Source: Coriolopsis trogii
Taxonomy: Eukaryota; Basidiomycota; Agaricomycetes; Polyporales; Polyporaceae
Direction: 5' to 3'
Assembly: GCA_020543525.1 (NCBI GenBank)
Contig: JAHYIO010000027.1
Location: 1 to 64,000 of the forward strand
Length of the DNA: 64,000 bases
Positions 20,045-30,701 of this stretch are shown here, piece by piece; within the stretch, counting starts at the first letter, position 1, and every line of letters begins with the position of its first letter. The notes below the pieces were generated by a model. It saw only the letters and a list, made by a program, of their open reading frames with translations. It was not told the origin of the DNA and made no database searches. Made by a program: the position numbers and the translations under genes.

Positions 20045-23000
20045 CTAAAACTCGGATAGAGGCACTGACAACGGACAAACCGATGCATTAAACCTCTGTG
20101 TAGTGTGTTCTGTCAAAGTGTCTATGCGCGCCAACTCTGTGCGGATCTCCTGGGAAAGTCTAGAGCAGACTTTAGACGCAACAAACGGCCGCAATATCAT
20201 AAGTCCGTTCAGAGTGGTCACCCTGGAGAGCATAACGTAGGCTCCTTGCAGGCTCATAGCACTCTGTAAGTCGACAATGGCGTGAGTCAAAGAGCGTCCC
20301 TGACTTTTATAGTCAGTGTATGCATACGCTGGAATAAGGGGGAGTTGAGAACGTGAGACCCATTTAGTCACAGAGCGTCCGTTGAGGACTAACGTACAGC
20401 GAAATCGAGAGCATTCTGGAAAGATGGGAACGACATCACGTTCCAAACCGGGGGCAAACTGACCGCTACCAGGAACATGAACATAAGCAACAGTGGCATA
20501 GCATATGCCGTCAGCGACATCACACATGACTTTTCTGATAGTGCCCTCCGTACCATTCACGAGTCGGCGAGAGAAGGCCAGATTCTCACGCAACATGACC
20601 TTCATGCCAGGGAACAGAGGTAGACCACCGAATGCGTCATGAGTACTGGTGGTGGACATGTTCCATAAGCCTCTTTGCACTGCTTCTGGTACAGGTGATT
20701 TCTTGATCGTATCACGCGAGTAAAAAGTCGTTACTCCGACACCTAGCTCTTGCGCCTTATGGGCGATGATGCGAGCGTTCAGCGCGTCTCTTATACTCTT
20801 CGTGCCGACGATTATAGGGGCATCGTTGAACGGCAAAAGAGAAGCGGGGTCGCGCTGTTGAACGTGACTCATGAGACGACTGTAAAGTTTGTCCACATCG
20901 CTCGGGATACCGTTTTCATCTTTCTTAGCGCGACCTTCGCCCACTCGAACGCGACTGAGGAGATCCGCGTACGCAGGATCAGATGACTGACGTTGATTAC
21001 GAACCAGTTTAACCACAGTTTGCACTTGTCGCCATAGGTAAATGCCTTGTAGATTGTTGACGCCCGACGTATTGCGTATAACTCGTAGGCCAGGATGATT
21101 GATGTATTCGTGACTGAAGAGGGCAGTCGCCTGCACTGGCTTCAACTGGCCAAAGTCTCCGGTGAAAATGATATTAACACCTCCAAAGGGCTCCACTGCG
21201 AGTTCTCCATCATCTCCTTTGGCTTGTTGCAGTCGTTGCGATATCTCAGCCAAGAACTTTGCTCCGATCATGGAAACTTCATCAATGATGAAGTATTTAA
21301 CTGGTCCCCACAGCTGCCGCAACGACGCTATGGTCTTCGACTTGACCTTCGCAGGCATCATCATGAGAGAGTGAACCGTGTATCCACCGATATTAAGCGC
21401 AGCGGAGCCTGTGGGTGCACCAACAAGAATCTCGTTAGATCGTCCCAGCAGTTCGAACAATCGCAGGATGGCTTTCACGACATGTGTTTTACCAGTGCCT
21501 CCGACGCCGGCGATGTACATAAGTAATTGCCGTCCGCCACAAGGTTCTCGTAGATGATTTGCAACGAGCCGGTACGCACGCTCTTGCTCAGGATTCGCTG
21601 CCAAGCCCATCTCAATGACTACTTGCTCAATCAATGTCGACAAATCGCCGTCTTGCCCAACGGCACAACTAGCCTCGTCACCCTGGGCGCCATGCAACGT
21701 CTCAATCGTGAGAGACTCCGGAATATAAGGTCCATTACGTGGTTTCTTTTTGGCAGGAACATCGGCTGTTTCTTGAGGGTCAAGTTGGGGCCTTCTCTGC
21801 CTCTTCAGCTGACGCATAATTGAACGCTGGTCCGATAGCGATCCACATTCATCCTCAGGGACAGTGACAATATGTGACGGAGGTGGTATAGGAAGGTGTG
21901 GCTGGTTAGACTTGGGTCCATAGCATATATCCAGCGCATGGCGGACCGGGGCACCAACAAGGTTATCCAAGGAGTCTTTCAGAGCAGCGGGAGTGCTCTC
22001 ATATACATTGCTTGAGCCATCTTGATCGAACAGCTCGAAATCGCCCGTTAGATCCACATCCGCATTTCCAGAGTGCGTGGGACCATCGTCTGAAAGCGAA
22101 CTCTGGACGAAGGCAAGCTGTTCTGCGCGTTTCAGCATGCGGTGGGAATCTCTGGCATCGCGGCACTCCGAGAGAACATTCATATTGCGAATGATCTGGT
22201 GATGCTGTTCTGTGATCCGGGAGTTAAGCCTTTCAAATGCTTCGGTCCACGATTCTTCAGCGGCCTTGATATCCAAAGGCTGACGCCAGGGCACGAACAG
22301 GATAAGCATCATACGTGACCACGCGTCCTTTTCATCTTCGCCCTTATCACAGCGAGGAATATGATCCGCCAGGATGACCGGGACATGGAATACCTGTCTC
22401 AACCTCAACCCATGAGTTGCATACTGAGTATGTGTCTGCGACGAGAAGCGACCACGGCTGCTTGGCGGACGGCCACGGCTGGAGGGTGCGAGATGGGGCA
22501 TTGCTGCAGACGACGGTTCGCCGTGACGTAAGAAGGCTTCATCAACGCCAGAAGGGGGAATGTAGTCAGGCTGAATAAACGCCGATGCGCCTGTGCTGGC
22601 CTTTGAACGCATATGCTTATTGCTAACCTTTTCTACCTTACCAACGAAATCATAAAGACACAGATCATCGAAATCAGGCTCAGTGGCGCGGTAGATGTAA
22701 TCCTGCTGTTGATTGACGGCATTTATAGAACCAGGTTGTAGAGTCAAAACAAAGGAAGCCTCGTCTGCGTCACAATCACCTCTGTCTTGGACCGTGTTCA
22801 TGCTGGCATCAGGCATTTCTATATCATTGTCATGGGCCGCGGGGACGTTATCTGCCATATCCACATCCGTATTCTGCATATTCCCCAAGGGTAAAACAGG
22901 AGCATCGGACTGGCGCAGGCCGCTGACGACGGAAGATGGGAGCGGATCGTTGGCCATAGCGTCACCGCAGGATGTATCACAGGAGGCTACGGTGGGTTCT

Positions 23001-26000
23001 TCTGCATTACAGGACTCAGCAACACCTGTTTCGCCTGGAACGTGGACAAAATCGGTAGATAGGGTAGAAGTAACCTGTGTATTGCTAGTTTCGTGAAAGA
23101 AGTCTTTAAATAGCCTGTCAAACTTTCGCCAATGCAGGACGCGATAAGAATGACTGGTATAAAAATCACCACCGCCGACTAAATAACTCATGACTTGTTG
23201 ATGAGAGACTTCTTGACTGGAGAGCATGCGATTAACCGTCATAGTCAGGGCGCCACGAGTGGCTTTTGAGTCGGATATGTTGGGGAACGTCTCATTTACT
23301 TTTTGAATGGCGTACGACAGAGCAGAAAGGCCCACATGAGCAGGTAGAGACGGTTTCGTGATGTAATCCGTAATGTAGTACAGGAGCGCTTTGGCGGCTT
23401 CACCAGAGCCGATGAACTTTATATCCATGTTGCTCTTCATAAGAAATATGATGAGATCGTTATAATTAGCAATGCGTGGATGCAATTTACGAAGTAAAAT
23501 CGCAAACGTCTCTTCATCAAGACAGGATGAAGCTAGAGTGCTACCATCAATGCGCATACGGCACAAGGCATCCTTGGCCTCAGGTTTCTCAGGAATGCCA
23601 CCCTTAGAAACATACTTGAAGCAGCCACTTGTATGCTCATGCCAATTAAACTCGTGTACAAGATCTGTGACAAAGACATTGAAAGCATGTTCGAAATCCT
23701 CGCGATTCTCGAAAGCAGTAATGCTTGGAGACGGAACGGCACCAGGATGAGTGAAACCTTTGACATCATGATTTCTTTTAGGTCTAGGTATAGGATGGCC
23801 GGGTTCCTCAACAACAACACGCTCGGTGCCCGGAAGCTCACACTTGATGATCGATTCCAGCCATCGGAACATATGATCACGATAACTCGTTGAATCTACC
23901 ATCTTGTCGCGGAGGGCTTGTGGGCTGAGATGACCTTCGAGCCAAATCAGCATATGACAATGTAACGTGCCTCGGGCTTGTGCTTCAACTGTTCCATAAT
24001 ATGCTTTGCATCGACCGAAAAGGCCTTTGCCCGGCCGGCCATAACGAAGCACAACGTCGATGAAGTTACTGATCATGGTGTGGAAGAAGCGGGCACACGC
24101 AGACGGACTCTGGGCAGCAATCACTGTCCTTTGCCAGCGAGACAGCTCTTCACCACGCATGCGATCCTCAGCAGCTATCTCATTGCCAACATACACCTGT
24201 ACCAGAGGGTGATCCCGATCTGATGGATTCAAAGTGACAAATAGTGTAGGTGGACCTTCAAAACTGATCAAACCGCGGATCTGATTTCTCAACGCGACCT
24301 TGTAGCCGTTGGACCCAGGGAGATCAAAGGAGACAGTGTTAACTTTAAGAAGAAGCTTCATGATGTCCACCTCAGCTTGGTCTTTTGGTTTATACTGCTT
24401 GTTGGCGGTGGTCTTCGCAATGAGACGCTCGAGAACCTTCAGGTCGACAGCGAGCAACTCCTTGACAACGCGCTCGCGCTGTGAAGCCTTGACTTCAAAT
24501 GCTATGGAGTTAAATACCGCTCGCTTCTGGCGGATGTTGTAGTAAACGAAGGCGAAATCAGGATCACGCCTGAACGGCGAGCCGTGCACTGCCAACAGAT
24601 ATTTGAGTTGCTGGTCAAGACTGAGCGGCTTCAGACGGCGAGGCTCATGAAAGGCTCCTATGCCCCAAGGGTCCAGATGTGGAAACAACCAACTTAGGAG
24701 CGCTGGGTTGTCAAAGTCAGGAACAAATCGACTGGACGCCTGTGACTTAATGAAGTTGCCGCCTTGGAGGCAATGATGTAAAGCTTGAGCGTTCATGCGG
24801 TTGTAGGCTTTGGGGGTCTCATCGGCATTCAGAAACCCAACATTCTCCATCAAAATGTCGTCTTCATCGTCATCGCGCGTAAGCATGTCTCGACCGTCAT
24901 CAGCCGGAACGTACGTGTCTGTCGAACCAACTACCGCATCGCTGAAATCCAGCTGACCAATTTCTAGAGCACATGGTACACCTTCGTCGACGCCAAGTGT
25001 GCCCTCGCCCAATAGTACATCCATATTGTGTTGACTATAACCCTTGAAGTGCTCGTCGGGAGCATAGAACTCATTCGTACCAACAAGAAAATCAATCATA
25101 GTTTTTACCCGAGACTTACGTGCCAACACAGGGCGCAATTGACGGATCGTATCAAGTGTAGGTTTGGTCTTACCGACAAAAACTGCACAGACGGTATCGT
25201 GTATGACGTCATGAGCAGGCGGTAATACCGCATTCATATGAGTCGAATCCTGAGGATGAACGGCAATATTGCCTTTAAGACATTTCTGTGACCCTGAGGC
25301 TTTGGTACCGAAAAGCGGATGGTCCTCGATGTCACAGAAGCGGAATGAGATTTTGCTCCGGCGAGCACGCGAAATCAACATGCGTTCCATCTGTGATGAC
25401 TGCTTGAACGCATTGTGTACATCATCAGGCAAACTGTCGTGCCCGTAGTACAGCCAGTTAGCAAGAGCAAACTTAGGGAGAGAGTCCTTCTTCAGATCGC
25501 TCCAACATTCGTTACAAACAATCAGGTCAGCCCGGTGTTGGGTAGCGGTCAAGCCTTTGGGATGCAGAATAGCACCACCGTATGAAGCACGATCATATGA
25601 ACGTGGTAGAGCCTCTGCAGGAAGATGAGGATTGCATAAGAGGTGGAAAGGAATTCTACTGGGTTTGACAAAAGTGATCTTCGATTGAGGTGTACATCGG
25701 CCGCATACGGCGCAAACATGGTCTGGCGCCGAAGCCATAGCTATGACCTGTTCCCATTCGGTGATGATTGCATCACGCAAAGCCTCATCCGCAATTTGTA
25801 AATGGGCTGGACAATCATCGGGAGACTGTGGTGATTGGGATGTGTTGGGGCGAGGTGCAGAGGGTGTAATTACAGTGCGTGCAGACAAGGGGGGAGCAGG
25901 GGCATGTTTACGCGGCGATGATAGGGGAGCAAATACGTATTCAAATTCAGCACATGACTCATGACATGCATGGGCAGTGAGTAAAGCAACCATGGAGTCC

Positions 26001-26368
26001 ACAGTAGCACGAGTCGGGAGAGTGACACGATGACATCTTGCAAGACTGCGTAATTCACTTGGACGCCAATGCGAATACAGACTCAGAATCTGGTGGAGAG
26101 GGACACTCAAGATGACCTCTCCAGATCGAGCTAAGCCGGAAGAGTCATACAAGGAGGCAATATCATTAACGACTTTGAAACGAAACATGAGATCAAGATG
26201 TGCGCGGCCTATGGTGCGGCGCGTTGCCGTGAGTTCTCCTTGGACAAGCAACATGTATTTAGCTGGAGAACGAGTCATGGAGGCCATAGGCGATAGGAAC
26301 GACACGGTCCGCATGTGCATGTATAGCAAAAAGTACGACATGATAACAACAGTGACACGTTGTGGCAT
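20045..26368 (-). CDS. Helitron Rep-helicase transposase, intact, about 2,107 aa
   Basis: One open frame of 2,107 codons. N-terminal Cys-rich part with CAVCGRC (about 219) and CNEC (about 285), as in fungal Helitron proteins. Rep (HUH) nuclease: FVTLNPSDRDHP near 710, HUH motif LHCHMLIW near 802-808, and the two-tyrosine motif YYITDYITK with Tyr998 and Tyr1002. C-terminal PIF1-like helicase: Walker A GVGGTGKT near 1621, Walker B FIIDEVSM near 1693-1700, GDFGQLKPV near 1737, and a final TDYKSQGRSL with MLSRVTTLNGL. The Rep nicks and joins single-stranded DNA and the helicase unwinds it during rolling-circle-like transposition. All catalytic residues are present with no stop or frameshift, so the element looks recent and possibly autonomous. 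The first about 40 residues are doubtful: an upstream exon ending in GTGAGT near 26,447 could supply the true start. Confidence 0.93.
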   Translation of the reverse strand: MPQRVTVVIMSYFLLYMHMRTVSFLSPMASMTRSPAKYMLLVQGELTATRRTIGRAHLDLMFRFKVVNDIASLYDSSGLARSGEVILSVPLHQILSLYSHWRPSELRSLARCHRVTLPTRATVDSMVALLTAHACHESCAEFEYVFAPLSSPRKHAPAPPLSARTVITPSAPRPNTSQSPQSPDDCPAHLQIADEALRDAIITEWEQVIAMASAPDHVCAVCGRCTPQSKITFVKPSRIPFHLLCNPHLPAEALPRSYDRASYGGAILHPKGLTATQHRADLIVCNECWSDLKKDSLPKFALANWLYYGHDSLPDDVHNAFKQSSQMERMLISRARRSKISFRFCDIEDHPLFGTKASGSQKCLKGNIAVHPQDSTHMNAVLPPAHDVIHDTVCAVFVGKTKPTLDTIRQLRPVLARKSRVKTMIDFLVGTNEFYAPDEHFKGYSQHNMDVLLGEGTLGVDEGVPCALEIGQLDFSDAVVGSTDTYVPADDGRDMLTRDDDEDDILMENVGFLNADETPKAYNRMNAQALHHCLQGGNFIKSQASSRFVPDFDNPALLSWLFPHLDPWGIGAFHEPRRLKPLSLDQQLKYLLAVHGSPFRRDPDFAFVYYNIRQKRAVFNSIAFEVKASQRERVVKELLAVDLKVLERLIAKTTANKQYKPKDQAEVDIMKLLLKVNTVSFDLPGSNGYKVALRNQIRGLISFEGPPTLFVTLNPSDRDHPLVQVYVGNEIAAEDRMRGEELSRWQRTVIAAQSPSACARFFHTMISNFIDVVLRYGRPGKGLFGRCKAYYGTVEAQARGTLHCHMLIWLEGHLSPQALRDKMVDSTSYRDHMFRWLESIIKCELPGTERVVVEEPGHPIPRPKRNHDVKGFTHPGAVPSPSITAFENREDFEHAFNVFVTDLVHEFNWHEHTSGCFKYVSKGGIPEKPEAKDALCRMRIDGSTLASSCLDEETFAILLRKLHPRIANYNDLIIFLMKSNMDIKFIGSGEAAKALLYYITDYITKPSLPAHVGLSALSYAIQKVNETFPNISDSKATRGALTMTVNRMLSSQEVSHQQVMSYLVGGGDFYTSHSYRVLHWRKFDRLFKDFFHETSNTQVTSTLSTDFVHVPGETGVAESCNAEEPTVASCDTSCGDAMANDPLPSSVVSGLRQSDAPVLPLGNMQNTDVDMADNVPAAHDNDIEMPDASMNTVQDRGDCDADEASFVLTLQPGSINAVNQQQDYIYRATEPDFDDLCLYDFVGKVEKVSNKHMRSKASTGASAFIQPDYIPPSGVDEAFLRHGEPSSAAMPHLAPSSRGRPPSSRGRFSSQTHTQYATHGLRLRQVFHVPVILADHIPRCDKGEDEKDAWSRMMLILFVPWRQPLDIKAAEESWTEAFERLNSRITEQHHQIIRNMNVLSECRDARDSHRMLKRAEQLAFVQSSLSDDGPTHSGNADVDLTGDFELFDQDGSSNVYESTPAALKDSLDNLVGAPVRHALDICYGPKSNQPHLPIPPPSHIVTVPEDECGSLSDQRSIMRQLKRQRRPQLDPQETADVPAKKKPRNGPYIPESLTIETLHGAQGDEASCAVGQDGDLSTLIEQVVIEMGLAANPEQERAYRLVANHLREPCGGRQLLMYIAGVGGTGKTHVVKAILRLFELLGRSNEILVGAPTGSAALNIGGYTVHSLMMMPAKVKSKTIASLRQLWGPVKYFIIDEVSMIGAKFLAEISQRLQQAKGDDGELAVEPFGGVNIIFTGDFGQLKPVQATALFSHEYINHPGLRVIRNTSGVNNLQGIYLWRQVQTVVKLVRNQRQSSDPAYADLLSRVRVGEGRAKKDENGIPSDVDKLYSRLMSHVQQRDPASLLPFNDAPIIVGTKSIRDALNARIIAHKAQELGVGVTTFYSRDTIKKSPVPEAVQRGLWNMSTTSTHDAFGGLPLFPGMKVMLRENLAFSRRLVNGTEGTIRKVMCDVADGICYATVAYVHVPGSGQFAPGLERDVVPIFPECSRFRCTLVLNGRSVTKWVSRSQLPLIPAYAYTDYKSQGRSLTHAIVDLQSAMSLQGAYVMLSRVTTLNGLMILRPFVASKVCSRLSQEIRTELARIDTLTEHTTQRFNASVCPLSVPLSEF

Positions 26369-28190
26369 AGCATTGCAAGAGTAACACAGGAGAGCGAAGG
26401 GGAATCAATACGGGCAAAATACTGCAGATGGGACCTGGACTCACCTACGACGGAGGCTGCCATGGACGAACCATGGGCAGGTGATGAAGTATTAGGTCCT
26501 AGGACACCGGAGCATATCAGACAAGTACAACAACAAAGCAAGTGCATGACATACCAGGAGGACCTTGAAATAAGGATTGGGAGGGATTTGGTAGTAGAGG
26601 AGAAAGCGGCGCTGTCATGTGGAGTATCGTCAGTGAGCCTCGGCCGCCAGACTCAAACTTGTTCATACCAGAGCGCACGGACTGTGGTGAGGAACCTGGC
26701 GAGATCACAATGTTGACATGTCAACGTCTGAATACAGCTGACAGTTGCTACGCACGGGATAACGTTTCCTCACACGAGGTAGCTTCAGCAGGTACTACAC
26801 CAAATGGTGTGTGTATGGCTGAAAGACTGGCATTGATGGCTGCGAAAGCGTGAGGATGACTACAAACATACGTAGGAACGCGCCGACGGGCGTTGAGGAT
26901 GACATTGTCGTGCGGTCTTCCCGTAAGGGAAACTTAGGAAGCAAAGGTGGAACAAACCAAGAGGAGATGCACCGTAGACGATACTCTGAGGAGATGGACA
27001 CGATGCACCACAACGGGTGAAGGCAATGCAGAGTATTTGAGGGCCTCAGGGAGGGCGCAGAGAGAATATAGGGTGTGCTTGCAACGACCACGAGTGCACG
27101 CTTGCTAACAGCACACAGAGAATGCACCCACCACAGATTGTGAGATTATGCCGACACAGCGACGGCCCGTAACCGCGAAAAGCGGACAATAAGATTTGCA
27201 AAAGTGCGTAGCTTCCCATAGCAATCACAAGGATGCGAAGGGCAATACGTAAACCGTGCACAAGACAACCACTGGCTGATGCGTGGATAAGAAGACGACG
27301 AACCACCTGGGCTCGATGCTGAAACAATATCGTGCTACTGTCGCCTTGTGGGCGTGTAAGCACGCCACAGCGTGAGATTGTCGGCACAACGCAGCGGCGA
27401 TTGCACACCTCATGACCGCATAACTTTCATTTGCCCACGGTATGCGTGATGTCGCAAAAGGCGACGAGCGTGGCCGGTAGCTGTTGAGTGGCAATGACGT
27501 GTGGCAACTAAGGCCCAAGTTCGCTGCGGGCAACTACACATACGTTATAGTACGACCACTCTTCCTAGGCTCTAACATCCGCAGTATGAAAAGCGCTTGC
27601 AGGACGCTTTTCTAGCGCTGCAATGTGCAAGAAGCCTTCATACCTTGCCCACCTTCCTCGTCATGGACACCAACCACACGTTGCGTGCGGCGTGCGTGTG
27701 TCAGAGCGTTAATCCCGCTTCATAGCTAACGGTTGACTTAGATCTGAAGGTCCCCCCTCACGATGCGTCGCACCTTATTCACCCTCTGCACGTGGCCGTA
27801 GGGATGATGATTTGGTCCGTGTGCCCCATCCCATGCCGTTGGAAAGTGTTTTGTGAGTTGTGAGGTGCCGGTTGTACAGTCATGACATGTGACATCCTTG
27901 TAGCCGTCTCGCTACTTTTTGCCGCTACAAGAATACGGTAGCCGGTATCTATAGCTTGGCTACTATACCTTCGGACGCAACTTGGGGCAACGGCAGTCTG
28001 CGCAACACACTGTGCCACAACAACATGCAAACTCTCATATGGTGCGTCGGTGAGGTGCAACAAATCCAGTTCAAGGCCATCAAAGGAAGGGTTTCCAAGG
28101 CGGACGCAACCATCAAGCTCTTGCGGGACGCCGATGCCGCACGGGTGGCTGCATTGTATAGGCGGAGTCGCCCTAAAGACAAAACAAGTG
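26369..28190. other. Helitron 5' flank and gene-poor spacer
   Basis: Should contain the 5' end of the Helitron (TC on the minus strand, preceded by A), but several GA|T positions are possible and none is preferred. A minus-strand reading 26,547-26,448 followed by GTGAGTCC may be a leader exon of the transposase. Otherwise no convincing gene. Confidence 0.35.
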
Positions 28191-28596
28191 CGTAACGTGT
28201 CGCGCTGTCTGTCCCTGCGCTTCTGATGCGCACGGCATAACAGGACGTCCACGAGAGTGCGATATTATCGTCGCGCATAGCGAGATGGCGGATGAGCGAT
28301 TGGTGAGTAAGTCGACGTCGCAACAAGGTGAAGACTGATATCTGGATTGATAGGCTTTCCGGAACTTCTTTGACGCCACCCTCGCATACGAGGACCTACA
28401 AAATATGCCTCGTCTTGGGGTGTCCGATATCGTTCCCGGAGACATCGTCCTCCTCGAATGCGTCTTCGACCGGGAGTCGAAGAACGACTTCGTGACGTGG
28501 GGAGTGCGGTTCCAGATGAAAGCGCTCTCCCTATTGCATGCTGCGCCTCGGGGCAACCATGGAATGATGACGAACGGATTCTGTGGTAAAATGTAG
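28191..28596 (+). pseudogene. Fragment of an unknown basidiomycete gene, two exons visible
   Basis: An open segment ending IIVAHSEMADERL reaches a donor GTGAGTAAG near 28,303. The acceptor TTGATAG near 28,352 opens the next exon with AFRNFFDATLAYEDLQ, then VSDIVPGDIVLLECVF and VTWGVRFQMKALSLL before a stop at 28,594-28,596. The splice joins in frame, so this is real coding sequence or a recent relic. No upstream exon with a start could be linked, and the product would be only about 120 residues, so it is called a fragment. It lies about 1.8 kb upstream of the Helitron transposase start; whether it was carried by the element is unknown. Confidence 0.4.
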
Positions 28597-29691
28597 AACC
28601 AACAGCGCGTCTTATCCTCTTGTACAATTTGAATCGAACCCCCTCGGCACTCTGTACCAGCGAGTGTACTTAAACTCCGCCTGGGAGGCTCAATACGACG
28701 TATTTTAGCGGACAAGCGTTGCACATGCATGACCGACGTGCCTCGAGTTAGCAGTCGCGGGGATAGCAAAACCTGCATGGCTTGCTGTAGAATCACTCGG
28801 CGGGTCTTGTGCGAGCTGTACGAAGACTTCATTGATTTAATGCCAGTGGGCTGTGCGCGAGAGAGTTCTCATGCCCGACTGAATAGGCGCACATGAGCGG
28901 CGAAATACGCTGTGGCGCTCCATTGATGTGCACCAGGTAAGGCCGGTTGTTGGTCTTTGCGGGACCAACTATGCTTGCGCTTCTCAGCAGAACCCGATGT
29001 TGCTATCACAGCAGGATCGAGGATCGGATCAGGCTGTGAGAGTGGTCAACAACCAGCCTTTGCCCTTGCCACGAATGTTGTGTGTCTTGCTGACACGGCA
29101 ACCGGTGTTCTTCGAGGTCTTCAAGGGCTTCAAATGAGCGTTGACCTTGCAGTGCTCGTCACATGCTTAGACAGACTGCTGCTTGGGGATAGCTTCTTGG
29201 AAGGCTTTACGTTCGTCTTTCTCCTCAATGCGGAGGAGGAGCCTGTCGCCGGACTACTGTGATGTCCCTTTACAGTGTGGCCTGCTGAGCTGTCAAAGCC
29301 GTAGCTCAGCATGGAGATGCTATAACATGATATTGACATATTGGATGAAGTTCCATTGCAGTCTGAATGTCAATGTGCGTCGAGTCCAGCTTGCCTACCC
29401 ATAAGACGGACAGCAAGGTAAGCAATAGGCGAATGCCAAGCTCGCATGTTCACTCTGTGGTTCATTAAGAATGGAGCATGTATTGCTTGACCTAATAATG
29501 TATCGTAAAGTACAGCAGATTTTACCCATAGAAGCCGGTGTGGGCAGAAAAGAGGACATTCTATGGCAACAGGCTTGCCTGGAGAGGAATACACACGCAA
29601 GCTTTCACGAATACGAAAGCTACGCGAGAGAGCATGATTGCGCCATGCCAGAAATGTTGAATGACATATACGGTGTCCCAGCGGAACCTCA
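28597..29691. other. Gene-poor stretch
   Basis: Short ORFs only. A minus-strand reading around 29,130-29,160 (HCKVNAHLKPLKTSKNTG) looks protein-like but has stops on both sides. Probable transposon debris. Confidence 0.3.
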
Positions 29692-30026
29692 TAGGAAGTG
29701 AACATCGCTTCCTAGGAGAGTACCGAGAGGCAGGAATGAGGGATCATAACCTGAGTGAGTTTGCAATTGGGCGTGGGGACAACAAAGGAAAGGTATTGCA
29801 GATATAACTTACTTGGTAGTGTGATGGGGTATTGCAGACATACTTCAAACGCAGCATTACCTCGTAGAAAGCGAACATCGCTCCCTAGGAGTGTATGCAC
29901 AGTATATGTTGAGGGAATATTGACGCTAATGTGTCGGAGAGACGTCGCAGGGAATGGAAGAATTGAGGGGTCCAAGACGCATTTCAACCCGAGCATTACC
30001 TCGTAGGAAGCGAACATCGCTCCCTA
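29692..30026. repeat. Three dispersed copies of a 23-bp hairpin motif within a longer repeat
   Basis: Copies at 29692-29714, 29865-29887 and 30004-30026 have the form TAGGAAGYGA-ACA-TCGCTYCCTA, a 10-bp stem with a constant ACA loop. The copies differ at stem positions; copy 1 pairs fully with one G-T pair, copy 3 has one and copy 2 two A-C mismatches. After the second and third hairpins a related flank follows (GTRTGCACAG, then TTGAGGGAATATTGACG or TTGAAGGGATACTGACG and GGAGAGACGT), giving a diverged repeat of about 140 bp. The array abuts the 90-bp minisatellite. Confidence 0.75.
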
Positions 30027-30139
30027 GGAGGGTGTGCACAGGAGGTTGAAGGGATACTGACGAGAGTGCGGTGGAGAGACGTTGGCAAGAAGTGGAAGCA
30101 AGGAAAGGATAGCAGGAGCCAACGGTGACCTAAACGAGT

Positions 30140-30701
30140 GTGATGTCACTTTGCAGAGTGACTTTCGACCGCTCTTCCTTCTGTGTAACGCCGTGATATG
30201 ACTGATGTGACCCGCACGTGCGCGTGATGTTACCGTCACTTTGCAGAGTGACTTTCGACCCCTCTTCCTTCTGTGTAACGCCGTGATATGACTGATGTGA
30301 CCCGCACGTGCGCGTGATGTTACCGTCACTTTGCAGAGTGACTTTCGACCGCTCTTCCTTCTGTGTAACGCCGTGATATGACTGATGTGACCCGCACGTG
30401 CGCGTGATGTTACCGTCACTTTGCAGAGTGACTTTCGACCCCTCTTCCTTCTGTGTAACGCCGTGATATGACTGATGTGACCCGCACGTGCGCGTGATGT
30501 TACCGTCACTTTGCAGAGTGACTTTCGACCCCTCTTCCTTCTGTGTAACGCCGTGATATGACTGATGTGACCCGCACGTGCGCGTGATGTTACCGTCACT
30601 TTGCAGAGTGACTTTCGACCCCTCTTCCTTCTGTGTAACGCCGTGATATGACTGATGTGACCCGCACGCGAGCGTGATGTTACCGTCACTTTGCAGCGTG
30701 A
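30140..30701. repeat. 90-bp minisatellite, about six near-identical units
   Basis: Full units begin at 30181, 30271, 30361, 30451, 30541 and 30631, each starting CTGTGTAACGCCGTGATATG, with a partial unit before the first. Internal units differ at one site (GACCGCTC or GACCCCTC); the order from left is G, C, G, C, C, C. The last unit carries an edge variant (CACGCGAGCG for CACGTGCGCG). Each internal unit contains the palindrome GCACGTGC. Because 90 is a multiple of three, a minus-strand frame (30024-30938, 304 codons) stays open and would encode a 30-residue basic repeat; I regard that ORF as a by-product, since it has no recognisable domain outside the repeat. Confidence 0.95.

Noticed and set aside
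28610..28660. GGTTCGATTC-like T-loop on the minus strand suggesting a tRNA
   Set aside because: The flanking stem does not pair and no acceptor or anticodon arm can be drawn.
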